Shown here: one piece after another, positions 52,418 to 64,000 of the stretch
Layout: every line of letters starts with the position of its first letter
Numbering within the stretch: position 1 is the first letter of the stretch
Assembly: GCF_002897375.1 (NCBI RefSeq)
Contig: NZ_BFAG01000004.1
Location: forward strand, 90,001-154,000
Length of the DNA stretch: 64,000 nucleotides
Reading direction: 5' to 3'
Origin: Deinococcus aerius
GTDB taxonomy: Bacteria; Deinococcota; Deinococci; Deinococcales; Deinococcaceae
Made by a program: the position numbers and the translations under genes
Notes under the pieces: generated by a model
Told to the model about the DNA's origin: nothing
The model's database searches: none
What the model saw: only the letters and a program-made list of their open reading frames with translations

Positions 52418-52645
52418 TCATTCCCCGGCTTCGCTCACTCCGCCCGCGGGCACGGCCTCCGCCACCAATCCCGGCACCGGCTTGAGGCGCACGCGCACCT
52501 TGCGGGGACGCTTGAGGACGCTGGTGATGCGCGCGCGCAGCAGTTCCGCCTCGCCGACCGTGACGGTCACGACCGTGCCTTCCGGGAGCCGCGCGCCGAT
52601 CAAGACGACCACGCCGCTTTCCACGATGCCCTTGTACGCCCTCAT
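52418..52645 (-). CDS. 75-residue protein resembling small antitoxins (DUF104-like pattern)
   Basis: The protein begins MRAYKGIVESGVVVLIGA and continues RLPEGTVVTVTVG, the same order as in AF2212-type (DUF104) antitoxins (K-x-G-x-x-x-x-G-V-x-x-L then LPEG-x-x-V-x-V). It then has a long basic segment (SVLKRPRKVRVRLKP) not found in those. No toxin gene is next to it, so an antitoxin role is unlikely to be current. The basic stretch suggests nucleic acid binding. The ATG has a TAGAGT box 9 nt before it on the minus strand. Confidence 0.65.
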   Translation of the reverse strand: MRAYKGIVESGVVVLIGARLPEGTVVTVTVGEAELLRARITSVLKRPRKVRVRLKPVPGLVAEAVPAGGVSEAGE

Positions 52646-52716
52646 ATGCAGATCACTCTATTCCTTGCACTCCCGAAGAGTGCCCGGGGGAGCTAGGAGG
52701 CCTCCTGAACCGGGAC

Positions 52717-53145
52717 TCACACTTCCCGGCCCTGGGCCCGGTGCTGCCGCCGCTCGGCCCCCGAGAGGGCCTCCCGCAGCGCGATGATCTCGCTCTCACG
52801 CGCCCCGCCCAGCCGCGCGTAGCGGTCGATCACCTCGGCCGCCTCGCGCCGCCGGTCCAGCCGCAGCAGGATGCTGCCCAGATGTTCGCCCCTCACGAAG
52901 TACGCGCGGGGATTTTCCGGGTCGGCGGCGACCTGCGCCCGCGCCGTCTCCAGGCGTTCCAGCGTGTCCCGGTGGCGGCCCACCTGCCAGCGCACGAGGT
53001 AGGCGGCGAGCGCGAACGTGAGGATCGCCCCCAGCGCCGAGGCCGTGTAGACCTCCGGCACGCCGAGCTGCGCGCCCAGCCGCACGGTGAGCGGAAAGCA
53101 GAAGGCCAGCACCACCAGCACCGCCAGCGTCGCCGCGTAGTTCAC
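52717..53145 (-). CDS. membrane protein with cytoplasmic helical tail
   Basis: The 142-residue protein has two hydrophobic helices (about 5-24 and 33-52) and then a helical segment of TPR character (TLERLETARAQVAADPENPR, HLGSILLRLDRRREAAEVID). The tail ends in a very basic, His-rich end. Its role is unknown; the layout resembles small scaffold proteins such as YrrB or LapB fragments. The GTG start follows GGAGGT by 5-6 nt. An AGGAGGCCTCCT palindrome at 52694-52705 lies just after the stop and could help end transcription. Confidence 0.72.
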   Translation of the reverse strand: MNYAATLAVLVVLAFCFPLTVRLGAQLGVPEVYTASALGAILTFALAAYLVRWQVGRHRDTLERLETARAQVAADPENPRAYFVRGEHLGSILLRLDRRREAAEVIDRYARLGGARESEIIALREALSGAERRQHRAQGREV

Positions 53146-53160
53146 GGAAACCTCCGCAGG

Positions 53161-53470
53161 GGGGCGAGCATGGCAGGCAGTCTAGCCCGTGACTCGCCGC
53201 TTGTGGGGGAAGGGAAGCGGGCGGCCAGCACCACCGGGTGGGTCGGTCGCTCGCGGGTGAAGGGAACCGCCCGCGTAACCCCTCTCCCGCAGGGGGCGAG
53301 GGTGATCCCGTCCCCGGAGGTGGCCTCATTTGCCCCCGCTCACAACTTGGCACCTGTCGCCGTGAGTGAGCCGAGGGTCCCCGCCTTCCAGCCAGCCTCG
53401 GGGGGCTTCCCTCCCGCTCAGCATGACACCTGTTTGGTCCCCGACGCGACCGGTGGGCTCCCATCCGGGT
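53161..53470. other. gene-free stretch with a diverged repeat
   Basis: About 360 bases between divergent genes hold no plausible gene. The part at 53346-53452 shares phrases in the same order with 16530-16645. The part before it is GC-rich and contains CCCCTCTCCCGCAGGGGGCGAGG, a possible hairpin. A TATCCT box at 53496-53501 belongs to rlmH. Confidence 0.4.
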
Positions 53471-53508
53471 CTCCTCCCCCTGCCCCGCCCTCCCCTATCC
53501 TCTGCCCC

Positions 53509-53950
<442 letters not shown>

Positions 53951-53952
<2 letters not shown>

Positions 53953-54046
53953 GTGGGAAGTGGCCCGTGGTCAGTGGGGGGAGCGGCAGAAGCTTCTGCT
54001 CCCGCCGCACTTTTTCCACTGACCACTCACCACTTCCCACTGACCC
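53951..54046. repeat. CCACT-type palindromic intergenic repeat after rlmH
   Basis: The left arm (53951-53977) and right arm (54011-54045) are inverted repeats built on GTGGGAAGTGGCCCGTGG and CCACTGACCACTCACC units. The central loop contains a perfect 12-base palindrome, CAGAAGCTTCTG. It lies between convergent genes and may act as a terminator for both. Confidence 0.75.
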
Positions 54047-54048
54047 TC

Positions 54049-54462
<414 letters not shown>

Positions 54463-54585
54463 GCCCCGAGTGTCTGGGAGCGTCATGCGAGGAAGATGTG
54501 AAGAGCGCTCATGGAGGGGAGCGTGCGGGGAAAAGAGGAAGGTGGGGGACGATGAACACGTCCCCCACCCCCTTCACTCCCGCGC

Positions 54586-57501
<2,916 letters not shown>

Positions 57502-57699
57502 GGCGGGAAGTCTAGCGCCGGGGGGCGGGAAGCTTTGCGGGGACGGCTATGAACTGGCGAGCGGGGGCGAGGACCTGCCTGAACTTCGTCCCATGAGAAG
57601 GGCCTGACCCTCTCCATACCCCCTTTTCCCCTCCCCTTTTCCTGCCCAGAACTCATGCCTCTTGGCGCACCCCTCATCCATGACGGCTACACTGGCCCC

Positions 57700-58581
57700 A
57701 TGCGACAAGCCAACCCCGGCTGGGCACTGCTGGTGTGTGGGGCGCTGCTCGTCTCCTGCGGCAGCAGCACGAACAGCACCACCGGCACGACCAGCACGAG
57801 CGCGAGTGACCCGCTGTACTTCACGACGACCAGCCTGCCCGTGGGCTACGTTGCGGAGCCCTACGACACGACCATCGCGGTGGCGGGGGGCTCGGGACCC
57901 TACACGATGCGGGTCGCCTCGGGCACCCTGCCCCCCGGCGTGACCCTGCAAGGGCAGCGTCTCTCGGGCAAGCCCACCAAGCTCGGCACCTACACCTTCA
58001 CGCTGGAAACGTCCGACGCCAACCTCAGCTCCAAGGTGCAGTCGTACACCCTGAACGTGAACGAGTTGCCGCCGCTGGCCCTGAGGCCCCAGCTTCCCGC
58101 CGCCGAGATTCGCGGCGAGACGCGCATTCCCCTGAACATCACGGCGCCCCGGTCGGCCCGCGCGGCGCGGATGGTCTGGGACCTGCCCGAGGGCGTGCGG
58201 GTCACGCGCGTGCAACCCGCCGAGGCGGGCGGCGTGCTGTTCTGGAAGCAATCGGGCCGCACCGTGACCGTGGATATGGGCTTCAAGACGGTGCCCCGCA
58301 ACGGCGCGCGGGTGGCGCTCCTGAGCGTCAAGCCGTCCAAGGTCGTCACGCTCGACACCAACCGCTTCGCCTTCCAGGCCCGCGACGGTGAGGGCAAGGT
58401 GCTCGCCGAGGTGAAGATGCCCGACGCGCCGAAGCCCGCCACGACGGCGCCGACCACCCCGGGCAAGACGCCCACTGCCACCCCGGCGACCCCGACCACC
58501 ACGCCGACAACACCGGGCACGCCGAATATCCCCGTCACGCCGCCCAGCCCCCAGCCACCCAGTGAGGGGGGTGACTCGTGA
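57700..58581 (+). CDS. lipoprotein with Ig-like and cohesin-like domains
   Basis: The 293-residue protein has a lipobox LVSC (Cys20). Residues about 38-121 form a putative Ig (He_PIG) domain: LPVGYVAEPYDTTI, TLPPGVTLQ, LSGKPTKLGTYTFTL. Residues about 128-240 (IRGETRIPLNIT, WDLPEGVRVTRVQPAEAG, VLFWKQSGRTVTVDMGF, VPRNGARVALLSVK, FAFQARDGEGKVLAEV) read as a cohesin-type beta-sandwich. A Pro/Thr tail follows. ATG is 6 nt after TACACT (57688-57693). Its stop overlaps the next GTG. The dockerin protein two genes on supports the cohesin reading, which is an inference. Confidence 0.78.
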   Translation: MRQANPGWALLVCGALLVSCGSSTNSTTGTTSTSASDPLYFTTTSLPVGYVAEPYDTTIAVAGGSGPYTMRVASGTLPPGVTLQGQRLSGKPTKLGTYTFTLETSDANLSSKVQSYTLNVNELPPLALRPQLPAAEIRGETRIPLNITAPRSARAARMVWDLPEGVRVTRVQPAEAGGVLFWKQSGRTVTVDMGFKTVPRNGARVALLSVKPSKVVTLDTNRFAFQARDGEGKVLAEVKMPDAPKPATTAPTTPGKTPTATPATPTTTPTTPGTPNIPVTPPSPQPPSEGGDS

Positions 58582-59410
58582 GGCGCGCCCTGACGCTGCT
58601 CGCCGCCCTCGCGCTGGGGGCCGCGCCGCTGACCGCCGGGGCGACGACCGTGCCGACCCTGACCCTCACCCAGCAGGCGCGCAAGGCGGACGTGATCGTG
58701 CGCGCCACCCTCGGCAACCCCACGACCGTGAAGGAGGGCGACCTGACCTGGCTGGCCTACCCCCTCACGGTGTCCGAGACGGTCGCCGGGGACCCCGCCA
58801 GCCTGCCGCAACTGGAGGGCAAGCCCGCGCTGTACATGCTCTCGGGCCTGGAGGGCCTGCCGGAACTGCGAAGTGGTCAGGACGCCTTCCTGCTGCTCTA
58901 CAGCCGCCGCCTGGACAGCCCCGTCGTGGGCTTCTGGCAGGGCGTCTACCCCATCGAGAACGGGAAGGTCACCAAGCCGACGAGCAGCCTCGCCCCGGCG
59001 CCCACCCCCCAGACGGCTGACGCCCAGACGGCGACCGGGACGACCACACCAGGAACGGCGGCGACGGGCACGGCGACCACCGGTTCGGCGTCCTCCGGCA
59101 CCGCTACATCTGGCACGACGACTTCCAACCCGACCACATCCGGGACCACCGGCAGCACGTCCGCCCCCACCTCTACGCCCACGCCTCCCGCTGCGGGCAC
59201 GGCGAGTCCGGGCACCGGCTCCACGACCACACCCCCTTCCACGGCGACGGCCACCCCCAGCACTCCGGCAGCCACCACTCCCGCTCCCGGAACCGCCACC
59301 CCCGGGACCACTCCGGGCACGGCCAGCACGCCAGCCCCGGCTGACCCCAATTCCATCGAGACGGACCCGGCCAAGTTCCGGGACGCCCTGCGGGCGGCGC
59401 GGGGGGCGAA

Positions 59411-59414
<4 letters not shown>
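58578..59414 (+). CDS. secreted protein with long Thr/Pro/Ser-rich tail
   Basis: The 278-residue protein has a signal peptide (about 1-22, ALALGAAPLTAGA). A globular part of about 110 residues (QQARKADVIVRATLGN, LTWLAYPLTVSETVAGD, LRSGQDAFLLLYSRR, FWQGVYPIENGKV) is followed by some 120 residues of Thr, Pro, Ser, Gly and Ala repeats and a short charged helix at the end (KFRDALRAARGAK). The low-complexity tail suggests a flexible stalk across the surface layer. The globular part is not recognised. GTG start and ATGA stop overlaps couple it to both neighbours. Confidence 0.78.
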
Positions 59415-59932
<518 letters not shown>

Positions 59933-60032
59933 ACAGAAGGTTCCAGGCCAGGTGGGCCGGGGCGCCGGGAGGAAAGCATTCTCTCGCCGTCCTGGCCCTC
60001 CCGTGTTCCGTCCCGGGTGTTACCCTTCCCCC

Positions 60033-60805
<773 letters not shown>

Positions 60806-60817
60806 GCTGAACCCGGC

Positions 60818-61417
60818 TCAGCGGCCCACGTTCCCCGGATTCGGCCACAGCCGCAGGTCGGCGGGGCCAGCGGCGTCCCTCAGGTCCACTGGGCCGTACG
60901 CGCGTGAGTCGAGGCTTTCCCCGACCAGGCGGTTGTCACCCAGCACCCACACCTTGCCGGGGGGGACGCGCAGGGGGGGCTGGTCGGTCAGCACGCCGCC
61001 ATTGACATAACTCTCGGCGACCGGTTGCCCGTTCACGACCACCCGGCCATCCTCGATGGCGACCGTGTCGCCGGGGAGGGCCAGCACCCGTTTCACGTTG
61101 TAGGGGCGGTGACGCACGCCCCACAGCGTCTCGTAGCTGTAGGGGCTGTCAGCGGGGGCTTTGAAGATGATCAGGTCGCCCCGCTGGGGGTAAGACGTGG
61201 GCAGGCCCCAGGCGCGCAGCCAGCGCGGGTACTTGAGGAGCAGCAGCAGGTCGCCGTGGTGCAGGGTGGGGTTCATGCTGTTGCCGTCCACTCGGGCAAA
61301 CGTCGCCACGAAGGTCGTAAATACCCAGACCGGCAGGAGCGCCCCCAGCACCCAGACGCGCCAGAAGGTCCGCAGGCCGCTGGCGCCAGGCTGCGGGCGG
61401 GTGGAGGCCGGAGTCAC
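60818..61417 (-). CDS. lepB: signal peptidase I
   Basis: The S26 peptidase has one N-terminal membrane helix (about 22-40), the catalytic Ser47 in GNSMNPTL, Lys109 in YNVKRVLALPGD and the C-terminal GDNRLVGESLDSRAYGPV. It cleaves signal peptides of exported proteins such as the secreted proteins in this window. The GTG at 61415-61417 is chosen because TAGCAT lies 7 nt upstream; the ATG at 61424-61426, three codons earlier, overlaps this box and would not be on the mRNA. From GTG it is 199 residues. Divergent from the FKBP gene. Confidence 0.92.
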   Translation of the reverse strand: MTPASTRPQPGASGLRTFWRVWVLGALLPVWVFTTFVATFARVDGNSMNPTLHHGDLLLLLKYPRWLRAWGLPTSYPQRGDLIIFKAPADSPYSYETLWGVRHRPYNVKRVLALPGDTVAIEDGRVVVNGQPVAESYVNGGVLTDQPPLRVPPGKVWVLGDNRLVGESLDSRAYGPVDLRDAAGPADLRLWPNPGNVGR

Positions 61418-61424
61418 GCGGGGC

Positions 61425-61430
61425 ATGCTA
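61425..61430 (-). promoter_or_regulatory. -10 box of lepB (TAGCAT) overlapping an in-frame ATG
   Basis: TAGCAT on the minus strand shares AT with the ATG at 61424-61426. The next in-frame start, GTG at 61417, lies 7 nt downstream, as in recF and the nucleoside hydrolase gene. Confidence 0.5.
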
Positions 61431-61516
61431 GCAGCCGGGCTCGCGGGGCAAGGGTGCCTTTACCCGCGCTTCAGACTCAGGCGAGGGGGGCGGGAGGCGG
61501 GGGTACGCTGGGCCGC

Positions 61517-61849
<333 letters not shown>

Positions 61850-61859
61850 GGCTGTCTTC

Positions 61860-61901
61860 AGAGGCCGCGACCCTCCGTAAACTGCAAGGGTTGCGGCCTC
61901 T
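61860..61901. terminator. bidirectional hairpin terminator between the FKBP gene and a small gene
   Basis: AGAGGCCGCGACCCT (61860-61874) pairs with AGGGTTGCGGCCTCT (61887-61901) with one mismatch, followed by GCCCTTTC. It lies between convergent genes and has no long T run, so it may serve both. Confidence 0.75.
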
Positions 61902-61907
61902 GCCCTT

Positions 61908-62105
61908 TCAATCCTGCCGGTCAGTGGTGTTCATATTCCCCTGATCGTCCACCCGACTGTCACCCTCCAGCGTCAGGTCAGGGTTGCCGGGGCTGTCCTG
62001 CACGGTGTGGCCCTGCGGCGTGGGGTACTTCGTGGCGCTCTCCGAATCGGTGCTGCGCTGGGGCAGTGGCAGGTCCGTCTGTTCGTCGTCTCGGCGTCCG
62101 GTCAT
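61908..62105 (-). CDS. 65-residue hydrophilic, probably disordered protein
   Basis: The peptide starts MTGRRDDEQTDLPLPQ and is made almost only of polar residues (Asp, Glu, Thr, Ser, Gln, Pro, Gly), with no hydrophobic core. It is likely disordered, like some desiccation or stress proteins, but no such role is shown. TACGCT lies 6 nt before the ATG on the minus strand, good evidence for a real gene. The frame is open much further upstream only because of the antisense of the nucleoside hydrolase gene. Confidence 0.65.
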   Translation of the reverse strand: MTGRRDDEQTDLPLPQRSTDSESATKYPTPQGHTVQDSPGNPDLTLEGDSRVDDQGNMNTTDRQD

Positions 62106-62179
62106 GCGGGCAGCGTAGGGGGGTGCGCGCGGGGGCGCATGTGCGGGACGTGAAGCGGGATTCACGGCGTTCCCCCGCC

Positions 62180-62185
62180 TAGAAT
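62180..62185 (+). promoter_or_regulatory. -10 box of the nucleoside hydrolase gene (TAGAAT) containing an in-frame ATG
   Basis: TAGAAT shares AT with ATG 62184. GTG at 62193 lies 7 nt after the box and is the likely leaderless start. Same arrangement as at recF. Confidence 0.55.
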
Positions 62186-62192
62186 GCGGGCC

Positions 62193-63143
62193 GTGACCGC
62201 CTCTCCCCTCCCCGTGATCCTCGACGGCGACCCTGGCCTCGACGACGCCATCGCCTGGCTGCTCGCGCTCGCCAGCCCGGAGGAGGTGCGGGTGCTGGGC
62301 CTCACCGCCGTGCATGGCAACGTGGGCCTGGACCGAACCACGCGCAACGCCCTCGTCACGCTGGCGCTCGCGGGCGAGGCGGGGGCCGGAGTGCCCGTGT
62401 ACGCCGGGGCCAACCGTCCGCTTATCCGCCCGGCGATGACGGCGGCGGCGGTGCATGGGGAGAGCGGCCTCCCGGCCTCCGGCCTGCCCGAGCCGGGACG
62501 AGGGGCAGAGTCGGAACACGCGGTGGACTTCATCAGCCGCGCTGTGCGCGGGCAACCGGGCGAGGTGACGCTGGTGGCGACCGGCCCCCTCACGAATGTG
62601 GCGCTCGCCTTTCGCCTGGCCCCCGACCTGCCGGAACTGCTGCGCGAGGTCGTCTGGATGGGCGGCAGCACCGGGCAGGGCAACCGCACCCCAGCGGCGG
62701 AATTTAACGCCCTGGCCGACCCGCACGCCGCGCGCATCGTGCTGGAGTCGGGCGTGCGGGTGCGGATGTTCGGGCTGAACGTGACCATGCAGGCCGTCGC
62801 CACGCCCGAACGGGTGGAGAGGCTGCGTACCCTGGGCAACCGCGCCGGAAGGGTGAGCGCCGAGCTGCTGACCTTCTACGCGGGCATCTACCGCGAGCGC
62901 TACGGGATGACGGGCGGCGCCCTCCACGACCCCCTCGCCGTCGCCGCCGTGATCCGGCCAGGGTTGTGCGAGATGCGGCCCATGAACGTGCAGGTCGAGA
63001 CGCAGGAGGGCCTGAACTTCGGGCGGACGGTGTGCGACCTGTACGGGGTGACGGGTCAGGCGGCGAATGCGGAGGTCGCCGTCACCGTGGACGACGAGGC
63101 CTTCTTCGGGTTGTTGCTGGAGAGACTGGCGCGGCTGCCTTGA
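62193..63143 (+). CDS. inosine-uridine preferring nucleoside hydrolase
   Basis: The 316-residue protein (from GTG) has the calcium-binding N-terminal motif LDGDPGLDDAIAW (Asp11, Asp13, Asp17, Asp18), TAVHGNVGLD, LVATGPLTNVALA, VWMGGSTGQGN, AEFNALADPHAA and LHDPLAVAAVI with the last Asp. It splits ribonucleosides into base and ribose in purine/pyrimidine salvage. ATG at 62184 is in frame but lies inside the -10 box. It is convergent with the kinase at the right edge; the repeat copy 2 lies between. Confidence 0.93.
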   Translation: MTASPLPVILDGDPGLDDAIAWLLALASPEEVRVLGLTAVHGNVGLDRTTRNALVTLALAGEAGAGVPVYAGANRPLIRPAMTAAAVHGESGLPASGLPEPGRGAESEHAVDFISRAVRGQPGEVTLVATGPLTNVALAFRLAPDLPELLREVVWMGGSTGQGNRTPAAEFNALADPHAARIVLESGVRVRMFGLNVTMQAVATPERVERLRTLGNRAGRVSAELLTFYAGIYRERYGMTGGALHDPLAVAAVIRPGLCEMRPMNVQVETQEGLNFGRTVCDLYGVTGQAANAEVAVTVDDEAFFGLLLERLARLP

Positions 63144-63187
63144 GGACAGGTCTGCGCAGAGGCTTGAGGGAAGGCTGACGCTTGCCA

Positions 63188-63506
63188 CCCCGCCTCCTCC
63201 GCAAGGGGGGAGGAGTAACGACGCCAAAGCTTTCGCTCTTTCAAAACCGTCTCCTGTGGACGGCCCATCCCACCCCTCGGCTCGCGCTCGCACCGCCTTC
63301 ACCACGCCTTGCTCGCGCAGCGAGACGGTGGGCCCGCGGCTGAGGATGCAGCAAGATCAAACTTTACGCTCAGAGGAAAGCGGCCACAGGCCAGATGGGC
63401 GGGCCCCTTGCCCAGCGCAGCGCCGCTCCCCCTGCCCCCTGTGGGGGTAGGGGGCAGGGGGGTGGGGGCCAACCGCAGCAAGACCCCCTGCCCCTGCAGC
63501 CTCTCC
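63188..63506. repeat. long dispersed intergenic repeat, copy 2
   Basis: Same orientation and block order as copy 1 at 8301-8680; the 46-base identical core is at 63289-63334. It also lies between convergent genes. The hairpins (GGGGGGAGGAG block and CTCGC-GCA-GCGAG) are conserved, while the sequence between blocks varies. Confidence 0.7.
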
Positions 63507-63516
63507 TCCCGAAGCC

Positions 63517-64000
63517 TCAACCTCCCACTGCAGCCACCACCGCCTCCTCGTCCGGCTCCAGCGGCTCGAAGCGGGCACGGAACAGGCGAAAGGTCTCGTC
63601 GGCGATGAAGAGGGCGCCCAGCTTCCTGTTACGCTCCCGGACTCGCCGCAGCGCCTCCCCATCCGGCAGACTCAGCGCGTACAGGGTGAGGGGCATCCCA
63701 GCCCCGCCGCCTTCGCCCGCAGAGCATCCCGGCTCGCCCGGGTCCAGAACCCATCGTCGAGAATCACAGGCACGCCGAGTTCCAGGGGGCGAGTCCACTG
63801 CGCCTCCATCATCGCCGTCACGCGGCCGAAGGACACCGGGAAGAGGTCGGCGGGCGGGTACTGGCCGTACAGGGCGCCATCCACTCGTCGCTGGAGAAGC
63901 GCATTCCCGGAAGCGTCTGCTCCAGCCGCAGCGCCAGGGTAGTCTTGCCGCTGCCGATAAAACCGTGCAGGGCGTGGATGCCCGGTCCAGATTCAGTCAA
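63517..64000 (-). pseudogene. P-loop kinase-like ATPase, frame broken twice and cut by the window edge
   Basis: On the minus strand the first part has the Walker A GFIGSGKTTLALRLEQ and FSSDEWM, typical of small zeta-toxin/AAA_33-type kinases. It then changes frame near 63872-63878 to LYGQYPPADLFPV and VILDDGFWTRASRDALRAK, and again near 63697-63700 to PLTLYALSLPDGEALRRVRERN and the end VVAAVGG. All three parts join into one sensible 160-residue protein if one base (a G) is restored at each break. This fits sequencing undercalls, though real decay cannot be excluded. The 5' end is near or beyond the edge. It converges on the nucleoside hydrolase. Confidence 0.7.

Overview
The window is a 64-kb piece of a high-GC chromosome that looks like Deinococcus (Deinococcus-Thermus). 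The evidence is the roughly 70 percent GC content, the close family resemblance of RecF, LepA, FtsA/FtsZ and the M16C peptidase, and above all the gene starts: many genes have a TANNNT -10 box only 6-8 nt before an ATG or GTG and no Shine-Dalgarno, the leaderless architecture known from Deinococcus. The content is mostly core chromosome. I see no rRNA, tRNA, CRISPR array, prophage or insertion sequence. Genes are tightly packed, often with ATGA or GTGA overlaps.

Layout. 1-6.0 kb: a truncated secreted-type protein, a kinase-fold (APH) protein and the mutS-mutL mismatch-repair operon. 6-18.4 kb: a lipoprotein, pterin dehydratase plus thioesterase, an MFS transporter, MeaB, a histidine phosphatase coupled to purM, a TVP38-type membrane protein, a polyprenyl synthase and an NPCBM/beta-propeller lipoprotein. 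18.6-25 kb: an N-formylglutamate amidohydrolase-like protein, recF with a DciA-like replication protein, a large beta-helix lipoprotein and an RsmC-like rRNA methyltransferase. 25-33.7 kb: a divergent HSP90 paired with a TPR protein, rnhB, a MOSC protein, a GNAT protein, lepA and a conserved unknown. 33.8-39.5 kb: an MBL-fold hydrolase, a sensor kinase/response regulator pair, a vapBC-type toxin-antitoxin, an aspartate aminotransferase and an AIM24 protein. 39.6-46.4 kb: the division and cell-wall cluster murG-murC-murB-ftsQ-ftsA-ftsZ. 46.4-64 kb: fasciclin and VanW proteins, pfkA, rsmI, rlmH, an M16C peptidase, a three-gene surface-protein operon with a probable cohesin-like/dockerin pair, an S4 protein, signal peptidase I, an FKBP isomerase, a nucleoside hydrolase and a broken P-loop kinase at the right edge.

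The most interesting items are: (1) the HSP90-like ATPase translated next to a TPR protein, reminiscent of eukaryotic HSP90/TPR co-chaperone pairs; (2) an operon with a lipoprotein carrying an Ig-like and a cohesin-like domain, a secreted protein with a Thr/Pro-rich tail, and a secreted dockerin protein; (3) an apparently leaderless 11-codon ORF whose stop codon overlaps the ftsZ ribosome binding site; (4) two families of dispersed intergenic repeats; (5) three genes in which an in-frame ATG lies inside the -10 box exactly 9 nt upstream of the probable GTG start.

Four reading-frame breaks (the APH gene start, murG, and two in the terminal kinase) are each explained by one missing base, at or next to G runs. 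This suggests homopolymer undercalls rather than real gene decay, because murG is essential. All calls are from reading the sequence; no database search was possible.
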